Positions 1-12,246 of a DNA stretch of 64,000 nt are shown here, in pieces. The notes below the pieces were generated by a model. The model saw nothing but the letters and a program-made list of their open reading frames with translations, was not told the origin of the DNA and did not search any database. The position numbers and the translations under genes are program-made. Origin of the DNA: Filosporella fistucella (Eukaryota; Ascomycota; Leotiomycetes; Helotiales); assembly GCA_030077755.1 (NCBI GenBank), contig JAQJZZ010000010.1:3348001-3412000 (forward strand). Direction: 5' to 3'. Every line of letters begins with the position of its first letter. The first letter of the stretch is position 1.

Positions 1-627
1 TGGATGAGAAAAATGTTGCCGTGAGCTTGCATCGTATGTATTTGTGTCTCGTTATACATATGACCGACCGTAGGCTAACATTCAGTAGTGTACACACCAC
101 CAAACGCTGCCAGAGAAGGGTGTAATATTTTCAGTGAGACTACAGGAAAGAGATCGCATGTTACACAGGCCAATTTCCATTCAAGGTTCGGAAAAAGGAT
201 ACCGGACGCCTGAAACTGGAAAAGCTTCATGTATTTTGTGGAACTAGGTGAAGTACGGAGGTTTCATCCTCACTTGATTATAATTATTAGTAGAGCTCAG
301 AAAAGCATTTTAGACGGACAAAATGTGCATAGACAAGGCGTTAGGGTCACGCTTGCTTTAAGAAATACTGCTAGGTTCTGTCAGTGAGGTGGTAGGGCTG
401 AACTATCTACAACAATGGAAATACTCCCGCTCTTAAGTATCACGTTAGCACAATCAAAGTTAATGTCAGCCCTACGATGACATAGAACAAGTGATTAATT
501 TTTTGTAGAGATTCTATGTATTAATCTCTGTCTGTTTCTCTCTACTTCTTTCTCGAATTACAATTTTCATATAACATTAGTTTTACTTTCAGCATTGCCT
601 GCAGCTCATGCAATCTACACCTCTAAG
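1..627. other. Intergenic / possible upstream exon or leader
   Basis: No protein-coding segment that I can support. The last 100 bases are pyrimidine-rich and end in a good 3' splice site (AG at 591-592, preceded by a T/C tract and an ATAAC-like branch). The ORF that follows may therefore be the last exon of a gene whose first exon is here or outside the window. Confidence 0.4.
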
Positions 628-1011
628 ATGTATCTCCCACCAACTCCCACACCAGCTCTCCCCTCTACCCCAACAGCCACCCGCTCTCCTTCCTCTTCTT
701 CTACCTCTACAACTACATCTACAAACTCCTCCGTCGTCGAAAGTACCAAGTCCTTCACCCCTCTTTCAGCCGACGAAATCATTTCGTTTGCTCCTACCAC
801 CTCTCTTACACTTACTCCAACTATTCCAGAGCAATCTTTTGACCGAACTACCAAGAAAGGTGGAGAGTATAAGGGTAAAATCGTAAAATCGATTCCCGAG
901 GGTACAAGGGAAGCGAAAGCTAAGGAGTCGGCTGAGAAGGAGACCGAGAGATGGATTAAAGCATATGCCGAGAAGCAGAAGGGAGAGAAATTGTTGAGTA
1001 TGAATGAGTAG
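628..1011 (+). CDS. Hypothetical S/T/P-rich small protein (orphan ORF)
   Basis: The ORF encodes 127 aa from the first ATG at 628. The N-terminal half is low-complexity Pro/Ser/Thr. The C-terminal half, about residues 75-127, is Lys/Glu-rich and probably helical (EGTREAKAKESAEKETERW). I do not recognise a family. The reading frame is open back to an intron-like acceptor at 591-592, so the true protein could have an upstream exon and this ATG would then be internal. No signal peptide or membrane segment is visible. The biased composition means the ORF could be open by chance, but the change of composition along its length favours a real coding exon. Function is not assigned. Confidence 0.4.
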   Translation: MYLPPTPTPALPSTPTATRSPSSSSTSTTTSTNSSVVESTKSFTPLSADEIISFAPTTSLTLTPTIPEQSFDRTTKKGGEYKGKIVKSIPEGTREAKAKESAEKETERWIKAYAEKQKGEKLLSMNE

Positions 1012-1478
1012 TATACTTATTTTTATTTTTAAAGCCATTTATGAAGATTATTATGAGATGGTGGAAAATAAGGATTAATGTGCTTCAGATCCTGATTATA
1101 TCGCTATTCGTCATGAATGGATGGCAGAAAAATCAGAAAGGTCGAGCCTGATATGGGTGGTTCTCCTGAAAGAGAACAAAAAGAGGAGAGACGAAAGGAG
1201 AATTTTCTCAAGAGATTCATGGATTCCCTCTGAATCGAGCTGCTAGCATGAGGAAATAACAATATCAGGATACTTTTTTGTTTCAATGTTAAGGCAGTAG
1301 GGATCTCATCACTGGGAACGAGAGCAAGTTTAGAATACCCGTTCTTCTTCGTGAGATTCTTCATTCATTCAGATATTACAGCCAGACAATATTGACCAAT
1401 ACCTGTGTTTGCTATCTATTTCTTCCGCTTTTCGCAAAGCTCTCTATGCATCATACCAGTTCATCCGTCGTCTATCTT
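1012..1478. other. Intergenic, convergent 3' ends
   Basis: This spacer lies between the + strand orphan ORF and the 3' end of pus7 on the - strand. I see no RNA gene or repeat. The short minus-strand ORF at 1104-1364 shows no family resemblance and is treated as chance. Confidence 0.5.
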
Positions 1479-4400
1479 CTACCGTCCGGCGCTGAAAACA
1501 GGCTTGTAGGTTTTGACTCCTCCGGCTTTCATTAACTCTCGAAGAGCAATGGTAGCGTAGTGTGACGTTGGAAGTTGGAACTTCAGAATCACCGCAATTC
1601 TGGAAGGCTTGGGAAGTCCTGGTGTGGTGTTTGCTTGTTCGACTTCCTTGGCCTCAGCGGTTTTGGCTTCAGGGGACTTCTCGGCCTTCAACTCTTCCTC
1701 CTTAGTCGAGTCAGCAATTGTCTTGACCTCCTCTAGCTTTGCAACCCCAGTCATTTCGATATCAGCTTTGCTGGTTACAGCGTGAGTTGCGGTGACCACA
1801 TTTCCAGTCTTGTATCTGCCATTTTCGTTGACATCTACTTGTACCCATCTCTCCTTGATCATGGGCTGTGCAGCTGGTGGGGAGGGGATCTTTGGCTTTT
1901 GGCGCTCGATCTCCCAAGCTTCTTTGGCTGCCTTGGCTTCCGCTGCAAGCTTGGCAGGGAGTGCCTGCCAAGCAAGCAGCTCAGGGGACTCGTCGAACGC
2001 AGTGGGACTGCGTCGGTTGTTAGGAGAAGTTTTGACACCGTCACTTCCATGTGGAGATATGGTAGCTGTGGTGGGCTTTGTGGGGTTGGTTGGTGACTTG
2101 TTCGGTGACTTCGAATCGGCCTTTCCAGTTGGGGAGTGAGTGGTAACGGGGGCAATGTTAGACTTCGCAGGAGTCTGTACTTTGTGAGGTGGTGTGGAAG
2201 CCTTTGAAGGAGATACAGGGCCTTTGGAAATTGGCGAGTTAGAATTGACGTTGGGTCCCTTCTTCGATTTGTTCAGCTTCTCAAGATCAGTCTCAACAAG
2301 CTGTTCATCCTCTGTGTTGTAAGTTTTAATAGCAAAAGTAATGTTTTTGCCAACTTGACCCATCATCTTTCGGTACGAGCCGCTGAGACTGAAATCTTTC
2401 TGCGTGCGACGCATGTCTTCTGGATCAATGCCGCCGCCGCGTTTGCTTTGCATGAACTCGGTGTAGAATTTGCCAATATCATTTCGGGGGTATTCAATAT
2501 CGAAGCCAGGAAGTGGTAGGACAATGTCGAATATAGTAAAGTTGCCACTAGCAGCTTCTTCAGCAGTCAAAGGTCGAGCTCGTTCGAAAATGTCATCGTG
2601 TGTGACTGCAGTATCATGCGCTGCTGGACGGATGATAACTTCCCCGGTTTCATCAACTTCCTGTTCCTTCGTAGATGCAGCTTTGATGTTGCTGATGATA
2701 AGATCTCCTTCAATGACTTTCGCACCATGTCTGTTCCATCGTTCGCTGGCAACATGATTCCAAACCAATGACTGGTATGCGTGGACATACATAGTTCTCA
2801 AGTTGCGTGGAATTGTCAGAACGGCACCCAGGAAATCGCGCTCCTTTCCTCTTGTGCCAAGGTGCTTGATGATGCTTGATTCAGCGCTGAATCTAGAAGG
2901 CATCAAATCCAGTGCCTTCTTTGTTGATCCAGTTTTTCTGAAAGTCCAAATACCATGGGCACGACTGATATCGTCTCGACCAATGTTCTCTACTTTCTTC
3001 AGCGCGTTTGGGTTTATGGCGCAAGCCAGAGCGTCTTCATTGTATGCAAGAATAAGATCGACAGCCTCCTTAAAGTCTCCTCTCAAGATGTTCAGACCAA
3101 CTTCGTCGGTGCCGATACCAAATGTGCCAAATCGCTGAAGCCCAAAGTAATTGATGAAACCATTGACGCGTAATTGGTGTACAGCGTTGCCTACAATTTC
3201 CATTCCCAATTTGTATTGGGTAACGGTATCCGCTGTAGGATCATCTCCAAAGCTGCAATCTCTAAGAGTGATTACAAACTCATTGCCGCTCAGTTCTCCA
3301 AGCTCGAGGCGTTGACGTTGATACTTGAAATTACCAATTCGAGCACCCCAAAGCTTTTCATTCAATGCTGCAAGCTTTTTTACTGGTTGGCGATACACAC
3401 AGACACGTTGAGAAGTGACTGCACGCTTGTCTTTCGTGCCAGCGAAAGCGAAATCTTTTGGTTTGACTCCTAAAGCTCGAGCAAGGATGCCAATGACTTC
3501 CATCGTGTCTCTGTTCTCTTTGTAGAGAGTAAAATGAAGAAACTCGCCACCAAGGGCCAACCAACCAGCCTTGCCCTTGAGTAACGCATCGTTTTGAGAA
3601 ACGCGAGGATTTGGCTTGGCACGTGAACGCTTTGGTTGAGCCGGAGCAGCAGTGATGATAACTCGGCCTCCCTCTGGAGCTGTTGTCTCGAAAGCAGAGT
3701 TGAAGATGCGACGCATTTCGCCATGGAATTTGCTTCGCTCAAGCTTGTCGGTGATAGGGTCAGTAGTGACGGATCCAAAAGTGGATGGCTTGGCGTTCTT
3801 CTGTAACATCATCTTGCGATACATTTGGAGAACCAAGGCTGTTTTGGAATCACCCAGGTATTTATTCAAAATCTTTTCATCCTCTGACTTCAATTCGAAG
3901 GCCTCAGGTCTGGAGGAAGAATCGGCAGCATCTTCAGAAGAGGGTACAATCTCTGCGACTTCAGGAAAATCCTTATGAGCGTGTTAGAACAGAGAAATCA
4001 AATTCACGGCATCGGGTCCAGCTAGGTGTGGGCTAGGACTCGTGTTACACACCTCTGTTTTCTCTGATAACTTGGCTTGCTCTTTGGCTTCTTCCGCTTT
4101 AGCTTCTTCCTTGGTAAGCCGGTTTTTCTGTGGGAGTATTGTCAGCTGTGAGGGTCTAGCAGGTGAGGATGAGTGTGCAGGTCAGGTGCGGCCATACGTA
4201 AAGAGCATTTCGGAGACTTTGTGGAATTTGATCATCAGTAAGATGGATAGCCTGTGATTGCCCTGGAACAATCTCATTGACGATAAAGTCGGTATAGCTG
4301 TGACAAAGTCAGTAAAATCTGCTAGACAGAAATTAATTCGAGGAGAAATGCAGGAGAAGAATCAGAGACGCAAATGATTGAACGGGTTCTGAACACAATA

Positions 4401-5051
4401 TAGCGGATGAAGTGCGAACTGATGAAGAGCAAGGCAGGTTGCTGCAAGACGAGGCTGAGTATGACCTGGTGAAACGCTCCAACACTCAACTGCCATTGAT
4501 TGGTGCACTAATCAGTATTCTATGCCCTCTTAGAGCCAGTGATATAGCAAGAGTTCATCCTCTATTACGATTGAATAAGAAGAGGAAGAATCCATGATGT
4601 GCAAAGCAAAAGTAGTTCTGGGCGAACCCCGCAATGGAGGTTCAAACCTGAAATAGTAATTCCAAGACACCCTGTGAAGCGCTGAATAACCTTTGGGATA
4701 AGAATGAGTTACATACCGTTGCTTGAGAGTTCCGCTAAAACCAACATTGGAGGCATTAACAAAAGCCGTCACACCGACCGCAATCTCACGCTTATAACCA
4801 GAGCCATCGGGAGAGGGCGCGAATTTAGTCTTTTGATCGACCATTTTGACTTCCTTATCAGTAGGCAATTGAGATACTGCTGAGTCTGTGGTTGATTCTG
4901 GTTGCGATAACGAAGTAGTGTCTGAAATAGGATTGGAAAGTGGAAGTGTTGAAGTTGGAGAAATTTTTCTGCGTTTGTTTGGAGGTTCAAAAGTCAATTC
5001 TTGGGAAGTAGGGCTAGCCATATCCGCTTGCTCAAAATTCGAGTCCTCCAT
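1479..5051 (-). CDS. pus7: tRNA/RNA pseudouridine synthase Pus7 (TruD family)
   Basis: Converts uridine to pseudouridine in tRNA and other RNAs in the nucleus and cytoplasm. My model has exons 5051-4717, 4297-4198, 4127-4053 and 3971-1479, giving 1000 aa with frames joining exactly. Exon 1 ends in GFSGTLKQR and exon 2 continues YTDFIVNEI, the family N-terminal block. The catalytic loop AGTKDKRA has its Asp near residue 351. The TruD motifs NYFGLQRFG and AYQSLVWN follow. Between the TRUD core and a conserved C-terminal block (AVILKFQLPTSHYATIALREL) lies roughly 230 residues of Ser/Pro/Lys-rich, probably disordered sequence. The start at 5051 is the first ATG; the frame stays open seven codons upstream only with a GTG. 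Intron 1 (419 bp) is long for this window. The family call is secure; the first exon is slightly less so. Confidence 0.93.
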
Positions 5052-5560
5052 ATCGTCATAGAAATATGGCACTTATAATTCACTCTTGACGAAGGAAGAT
5101 GTTCACTTTCGAGATAGTTGATGCTGCCGAAAATTGATATTTCCTTTAGCGTACTAGCGTATGCCCCACCATCACGTGAAGTACTACAGTATCCCCGCCA
5201 ACTCCGACAGCCCGTTCATATGAAAGGCACTTACTTACCTAGGTACAGTACAGGTATATGCAAAACTACAAAACCTATGTAGCATCAGTCGTCTTTACCC
5301 TTCATCATGATCTGAATTATGCAAGCAAACACCCACTGATTGTCATGCCGATGTTATGGTCAAGCTTGCCCCCACTCATCAATACCATAGCTGAGAAGAC
5401 TTTCATACCTACATTTTCCAACAATTCCAGTCCCAATTCAGTCCATACTCTGTCATCCTATCGAATGATGGTAGTCCACCGGAGTCAATGTCCTTCAACT
5501 TCCCTCGGATAAGCGTACTGTAAAGGACTGCATGTTGTATTCCTTACACTCCGCCTGCCT
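5052..5560. other. Intergenic, pus7 promoter
   Basis: Upstream region of pus7 and 3' flank of the SRA-YDG gene, both on the minus strand. The + ORF at 5258-5512 has no recognisable composition or family. No other element seen. Confidence 0.5.
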
Positions 5561-7555
5561 TTAAGCCTTATAGCTCGGTCTTCGAGGTACCAGTTTCCAT
5601 CTCCTACGGTTTCGTCCAATGTTGGTCGAGTTTTCCCAAACCCATTGCTTGTTTTCCTCCGCTTTATGTGCTTCGACGTCTTTCCACTTCTTATAGGCTA
5701 GGGCACCATTCCGTGCTGCGTAATCGGCGCCTACTATTCGATCATATATAGCATAATAGTCCAGCTGTGAGGGTCTCGGGATTTTCACAACCTCCTGGAA
5801 TGGTGTCTGTGAATCTGCTCTCTCCAAGAGAAGAATACATCGGTAGAGTTCTTCGGTTTGGCCAATCAATTTGTGTCCAAGCTGTTTGATATGATAGCTA
5901 CGCAAGGTTAGTGAAAATGTTCCTCCTGGTCTTGAAGTATAAAGTACGCACAGTCCATCATATCTGAGACCTGCTTCAGGCGCGTATCTACTTTTAAGAG
6001 TACTGCTTCTCAGTATTCTGATTGAGTTCGGGCAAGTTATAAGGTTGAATGGTATCTCCGACGCTCTTCCAGTGATTCTATACTCAACCATATTTAGAGT
6101 TGGGCCATCAAATTCTTCGCCTACCATCATCACCAAGGCAGTCACACCATAAGGGCCGGTTGTGAGCATGCTATTCACACTGCCAATGATGCCATCCCGG
6201 AAAGCACACGACATATTCAGCCACCATCTTATCATATTAGTTAGCACACAAATCTTCATGTCTCAGGGGTCGATGATAAAGTCAGGGCTGGACATCATGT
6301 TGAAAAACCGAGAGGTTCACGATCAGGAGACGCTTACCGTCCTGCAGAAAAGCCTAGATCTCCTCGTTGGGCATTGGCGTAGCTGACTGGCTCATCGACA
6401 CTCCATACTGGGCTGTCATTCTTATCTGACCCAATCAATTTCATGCGAGAAAGTGGCCCAGAATCATGGTACATCGCTTCCTCTCTCTCTTTGCCGATCG
6501 TATAGTATCTGGCTCCGAATCTCAACCTCCATCTGTACTGCAGGGCGTGGGCTCTTTCAACAATCTTTTCAAGATCTGGATCCCCGAGCTTCTGCTCTCT
6601 CAGATCAAAAAGCTCAGCGAGGAGCCTGTCGAAGTGACTCAGGCGGAGGAAACCGGTGTTGTCAACAAGATCCGCTGAATTGTCATCGTTCAGCCCTACC
6701 AGGACTTGATACATGTCTTTACTATGTTCGCCAGGAATGGATTCGCCGCCCTTCATGCATGTCAGAATAGTGGTGTCAGGGACAGCCTTGCGAGGTTTAG
6801 ATATACCTTCAGTGCCTGGCGTACAATATCTGCTAAGTCGACGAGTCCTTCGAAGTCCCATTCAGACGTTCCATCATCTAAGATCGATTTGAAGGATCTG
6901 GTAGACGCAGCAGAGCCTGCTACGGAGACAGCCCTAGTGGGTCCAGAACGAGGGGTAGAAAATCGAGACTGAGCTATTGTTCAAGTTCTGTTAGCATTAA
7001 CTAGACAGGTATGAACGGGGGGAGAGTACAGAATTTAGGACTCAGTGGTCCAATATGTTCCGTACTCTCGTTACCATCGATCCCGATAACTCGCTGATTT
7101 GGCCTGGCAAATTCAGGAGGCGACCTCGCCTTGCGGCTACTGTCTCCATCGGAAACTGTTTTCTGTGAAGGAAGAGATGGCTCGAACAATCCCCCGTCAA
7201 CGTAGAACTCAGTGGTGAGATAGCCGTCCCTAACTAACTGTCTGCTACCAGTGTTTTCTTGGATACCAACCTCTAAACTGGGACCTGTGGCACCGGGCAA
7301 GGTTCGAGAGGTGGGTTTTCTTTTCTTATACTCGAGCGCGAGGGATCTCAATTTTGATGTGGCTTGCGAGAATTGGATTCTTTGACCGCCAACATTTCCG
7401 GGAGATGGTGGGCTAAGTGGAGAGTGGCTGAGACTCTCTATACTTGATGTGAGTTCTCGACGTGACTTGAGTTTGGTCTCTTGAAGTGCATCAAAAGGAT
7501 TGGTGAACCTGTCATTGACATTTTCATTGCTGTCTTGTAAATTTCTGTCCATCAT
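5561..7555 (-). CDS. SRA-YDG domain protein
   Basis: Five-exon model: 7555-7030, 6973-6807, 6750-6338, 6227-5952 and 5897-5561, giving 572 aa with all frames closing. The SRA-YDG fold of UHRF/SUVH proteins flips and reads modified cytosine. Here residues about 369-480 show the family pattern: RWW near the start, FRDG, GPYGVTALVM, then SRYAPEAGLRYDGL (YDG at 458-460) followed by YHIKQLG. The exon 4/5 junction (donor GTGCGT, acceptor TAG, branch CTAAC, 54-bp intron) rebuilds YDGLYHIKQLG, which supports the model. The N-terminal 230 residues are Ser/Pro-rich and probably unstructured. The middle (residues about 230-368) is helical and unrecognised. No RING, PHD or SET domain is visible, so this is a stand-alone fungal-type SRA protein; a role in chromatin or DNA-modification reading is inferred from the domain only. 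Confidence 0.85.
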
Positions 7556-8439
7556 GCACGGATATGTTGTACGCGACTAAATCCTGGAGGGATCAGAATG
7601 GAAAGCGATTCTTGAGGATATGGGCTGATTGAATTTAAGGTCTCTGTCGGTTGGGGAGATTATGAGCTGCCAGGCATAGGTGGTTCGAGGAAGGAGCATA
7701 TTGGTCTGAGCTGGAAGGAGCCATCACGTCTTTGCCAGATATTACCTTTTATACTCATAGGCAGAAGAAACCTAATTGTTTAATAGTACATTTACAGTGT
7801 GTCAGCGGGTTATTTTCGTTTTAGCTCGGTGTTGTGCTGGAGCATTTTGCCCTAAAGTACCAGTTAGCTACCCTTCTCTCGACTCTCATGGAAACTCGAG
7901 AATATATATATTTACCAACTGAAACTGCAGCAGCAACAACTACTTTAGAAGTGATTTCTTTGGATATTTTTCATTACCTCTGTTTCCATCAAGCTCTCGA
8001 AATGAAACCACATGAAGCTTTAATTGCAGGAAGGGTCGAAGATTAGGTAGCCAAAAGGGATTCAGACTCTCGGTCATCCGTCATCCTTGAGGAACGAACA
8101 AAATTTTGTGTAGACAAATCCAAAGCATGACATTAAGCTTCGCTTGAAACCATCAACCAACATATCTCACCCCAAATTTTGTGGGATGTATTCAGAGATA
8201 AGCCTGAGGCGTATCTCCATCTTATCTATTCCATCCCAGTTTCCTATGCTCGCGTATAAAAGGGGATGCATATACGCTGTGATTCGCCGAATTCAAGCCG
8301 AGGTTGACACTTGGGGGGGTGGGAGCTCGGCGAAAGATTGGTAAGTAACCAAAAAGTCTGCTAGCATTTAAGTCGGCATATCCTTTGCATTTTCCAAACA
8401 AGTTCATTTTAGATTTCCTCAAATCACTATCACATCATT
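7556..8439. other. Divergent intergenic region
   Basis: Shared upstream region of the SRA-YDG gene (-) and the ABM-domain gene (+). It holds a strong TATA box near the ABM gene, listed separately. The short ORFs at 7834-8046 and 8144-8344 have no coding character that I can support. Confidence 0.5.
8255..8262 (+). promoter_or_regulatory. TATA box of the ABM-domain gene
   Basis: The sequence TATAAAAG lies 178 bases before the ATG at 8440. It is the clearest canonical TATA box I noticed in the window and suggests an inducible promoter for the small monooxygenase-like gene. Transcription start is not established. Confidence 0.5.
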
Positions 8440-8874
8440 ATGTCGTCTACCATAGATCTCGTCGCCATCATCTATCCCGCAGCTGGGAAGACCGATAGGG
8501 TAAGTCGTGACCCCGCCATTGACCCCTCTCGTCTCACAATCGCAGGTTGTGGAGCTTCTCAATGAAGTCTCAAAATATGTTGAGAAAAACGAGCCCGGGA
8601 CGCTGAAATATCAAATCACCCGTGAAGTTAATAAAAAATCGGGGGTTGAAGAGGTCATTATGCTCGAAAGGTTCAAGACTCTAAAATTAATGACCTCGTT
8701 GTATGTCACTGACTTTCATATTACAGTTATAAAGACAAGGCGGCTCTCGGGGCTCATGGCTCCTCAGATACTTTTAAAGCTTTCCAAAAGACATTGAAGG
8801 ACGAGGGATTGGTTGGAGCACCTATGCAACTGAAGTTTGTGACGGATGCGGGCGGATTCGCTTCCCGTTTGTGA
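8440..8874 (+). CDS. Small ABM-domain (antibiotic biosynthesis monooxygenase-like) protein
   Basis: Exons 8440-8499, 8546-8670 and 8727-8874 join in frame to give 110 aa. The length and pattern are those of a single dimeric alpha/beta ABM barrel: an N-terminal strand (VAIIYPAAGK), a helix (VVELLNEVSKYVEKNEPG), the strand TLKYQITREVN, then EEVIMLESYKDKAAL, a hydrophobic helix and a final strand QLKFVTDAG. Both introns have good donors and acceptors (GTAAGT/GCAG and GTTCAA/TTACAG). Relatives include cofactor-free monooxygenases of quinones and small stress-linked or metabolic barrel proteins; the substrate cannot be predicted. The neighbours do not suggest a cluster, and the TATA box implies regulated expression. 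Confidence 0.82.
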
Positions 8875-9249
8875 GTAACAAACACTCGATGCAAGTCTCC
8901 AATTTCAACAGCAAAATGCATTAGATCTCGACAAGAATGTCGGCTGTGTGATATTTTAGTGAGGATTGATCTCAAAAGTTCCGCTCTGCTTGTTCTTGCT
9001 TGCCAGTATCTGCGTGGACTTTCCTTTGTTGTTGTGTAGGCGTGCTCTTTCCGGATTCAGCGCGAACGACATTCTCAATCCTCATGACAGCCACACTAGA
9101 TTTTCTCCCACAGCCTCGTCTTTCTCCCGTCAGTTCTACGTTGCAAGGACTTTTGTGCCTATGTCCGTTCGTGTTGTATGCTATCGTGATCACCTTTGAT
9201 GCATACCTTCGACATCACGATCTATCCCGAAAGCCCTCCCAATGCCAAC
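8875..9249. other. Intergenic, methyltransferase promoter
   Basis: Spacer of 375 bases between two + strand genes. A possible earlier in-frame start for the next gene sits at 9199. Nothing else is recognised. Confidence 0.45.
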
Positions 9250-11661
9250 ATGGATCCTGACAAATCGTTGCTATTTACTTCCCATACTGGAGAAGTCATG
9301 GAGGTCAATCACAAAGATGTTACTCAGCTGAGTATCAGACCGGTCAGTCATACGCCAGATTATCCTACGACGCCAGTCCGCGAAATCTCAACTTTTGCTC
9401 TTGCTCTCCGAAACATGGACGGCTCTACGGAGTGCGAAATCCCCCCTGCGAATCATAGTCTTAGTACCCCTGTACGCCCTTCTCGATGTGGAAGTGCTTC
9501 TTCCCTCATTGAGATAGTAACCCCAGAAGAGCTTGTTGCAAAAACCTCTGCTACGCCCGAGCAAACCCCAAAGTCTACCACTCGACGTGACACCAGCAAA
9601 ACAAGGCTGGGTATCAAAGTATCGATGGCTTACAATGAGTATGGAGAGCTTGTCAGAGAAGATTCTATCAATCAACACCCTACAACAAGTGATCTCACAG
9701 TCACGGAACTGCTCAGAGTTATCAGAAAGGGTTACCATCATCGTGTAAGTGCCCCCTTCAGTTTTACCAATCCCACAAGTTGCCACCTTAGCGAACGCTT
9801 TCAGATCGTTATTCTGCTTTCTAGTACTGATGAGACTTAAAGCTTAGAGACGAGTTCTCCAAGGTAATTCTACCCCGAACTGATGGTTCTCGCCCTACCA
9901 GCATCAACGATCAAGTCACAAGACACCAGCTATCATCCTGGAATCTGGATGCTCCTAGGTCACCCGAAGCTGCGCCAAAGAACTCTCATGAGGGACAATC
10001 TGTTCCCGTATATCAAGGACCACCTCGGGCTCTCGAGGTGGGCTGTAGCTCTGGTGAATGGTGCTTCACACTTAAGGGCGAGCGTCCCGATTGGCTTGTT
10101 GAGGGAATTGATGATACTGACCACTGGAGTTGTGTGCGTCAGGAAGTAGTTAGTCGGTATGTGATACTACTCCCGTCTATCACCATGACAAGTGGAAGAA
10201 ATTAGAGGATCAGTGCTCTTTATCATCCCACAAGCCCCCTCCTCTTCTATGCAGAGAAACTGAATGAAGGGACATTTTCACACTCTTTGATCACTTTTAT
10301 GGCATTTCATGGCAAACCAACTGATCAATGAATGCTAACTTTTCTATAGAGACGACTTTGTCGCCCCCATTGAGAGTGGCAATCCGAAGGACTATTTTGG
10401 TTCAGTCCGATCGACACAAGAAGCACCAGAGTTCTCTATTCGAAACATCAACTGCTTGCAGGCTCAGCCCAACCCAATTCCACACAATCTTTTCGATTTC
10501 ATCAGGGCCAGAGAGATTTTCGATAGAGTTGAGAGTTATAAGACCTTTTTGGATGATATTCGATTGTATGTGTAAATTTGAGACGAACATACTTTCAAGC
10601 TGATGACGGTTGTAGAATACTGCGTCCAGATGGTATTGTGGAATTCCTCGAGATTGACCCGCGACCACGAGCACTTCCCGTTACTGTGAAGGCTATTGAC
10701 CCCAAGGAACATAAGAGTGGACCGAAAACCGATTGGACGGATAGAATCTCCGACCGATTTGAAGCTGCTTGTGATGAGGATTTTCCTTCGTGTATTCCTG
10801 GATGGACAGGACGAGTCGCAGAGCGTTTGAAATCTGGCCTCCGATCTCGTGATGGAGTAGCAGCTGCCAACTTGAAATCATGGCTAGAGGGCGTCGGGTG
10901 AGTCTGAACACCGTTCAGACTTTGAGTACACTAACTTTGGCTCAGTTTCTGGGATGTAAAACAGGTCATTGTACCTATGATCGTTGGCGGTGATACAGAA
11001 TCCGGAAAGCGTCTCAAGGAATTTATTCTATTTCAAATCCAGTTGGAGGAGGAGGTTCCAAAAGTACCAATAACTCCCTCACCTACATGCTGCGTCATCT
11101 AATGGTCTTGTTTCTAGTTGAAAGCGCAGTTGCCGAAAGTCGAGATGGAAGCACTCGAATCTGGTGCATGTTATCTCAATCTTCACATTGTGACAGCTAG
11201 GAAGCCTCACTCGCCCCGTCCCGGAGACCTACTCATAGATGGCCAACGGCAGGGCATGACAGCATCCATTTACGACGCAATGGCAAGACTCCAGGCTATG
11301 AAAACCTCACAATGGAAGAGGTGATGGAAATTGTTAATCCATCATTGTATATAATGACGACTGACTCTCTCAAGGTTCGATCTCGAAGGCCAGCTCAAAG
11401 CTATTGTTTTGAACCTTCCGTCCCTATCCGGTGCTCCAGAAACACCTACAAAGACGCGAGGAACGATGCAGTCGATTCTCCCTCTAATAAGTCGGCCTTC
11501 TACTGGTGCAGAGGTAAGTGATATGTCAATGTCGAAGGACACCGAGCTAACAGCTTCAGACTACCGAAAGTCCATTCAATTCCCCACCTTTCGTTACCCT
11601 ACAGCAGTTGGAAGACCACAAAAACGACAACCGAGGCGTTGATGGTACAAGCTCTGGATAG
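9250..11661 (+). CDS. SAM-dependent methyltransferase with long N-terminal extension
   Basis: Eight-exon model: 9250-9744, 9843-10156, 10350-10565, 10616-10897, 10946-11054, 11118-11320, 11375-11513 and 11560-11661, giving 619 aa with every junction in frame. The Rossmann motif I is ALEVGCSSGEW at about residues 228-238, followed by an acidic strand-end (VEGIDDTDHW). A post-motif block IVEFLEIDPRPR matches the strand after motif III in fungal methyltransferases of the LaeA-like type. The first ~165 residues are polar and likely disordered, and the C-terminal ~110 are of unknown fold. I chose ATG 9250 because its context (CAACATGG) is better than in-frame ATG 9199. The acceptor of exon 2 (AAAG at 9842) is the least certain. 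Substrate is unknown; a regulatory or secondary-metabolic role is only a possibility. Confidence 0.8.
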
Positions 11662-12246
11662 CCGTGGCGCTGCCTCAATGGTGGAAGATATACTTTCTAT
11701 GGTCTATTTTGGGACCCTCATCTCGTGTTGTGCTTTATTAAAAGACCAAGACTTGCTAGCTTTCGATCATTCGATCATTCAATGGAAGACATCATCCAAA
11801 ATCTACACCTAATTTCGAGATTGTTTCATTTTGGTATATATGCCGACGGACGGTAAGGGATCGCAAGGAATATGATGCTGGCTATGCAATCACATCATGA
11901 ACCAATACACCACACAATCTTACCAACCACCATTTCCTCCCCGCCTTTCACCACCCTAGTAGCCTGAAGTCGATAAGTCATCCTTCCCAGCCACCCAAAA
12001 CCTCATTGTTCCGTTCCTAAACGCCGTCCACAAATATATATGAATGTGGAAATGCATGATTGATCAGTTCCAACCACAACGTAACTGCCTCATGAACGAT
12101 TAAACAAGATAACACCATGCCCGCACCGTAAATCAGGTCTCCTCTCCCCCTCAAATGTTCGTTTGGTGGTAGCTAATACGTGGACAGGTAGTAAGATGAG
12201 GTCATTCCGAGATGGCGTTCAAAGCGGCGGGGCGCTTGGAAGGCAG
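11662..12246. other. Convergent intergenic region
   Basis: Lies between the 3' ends of the methyltransferase (+) and the MAPKK (-). It contains a short AT stretch near 12040-12060 but no gene, repeat or RNA that I recognise. Confidence 0.5.

Noticed and set aside
5258..5512. Small + strand gene upstream of pus7
   Set aside because: No family resemblance, low-quality start, lies in promoter DNA.
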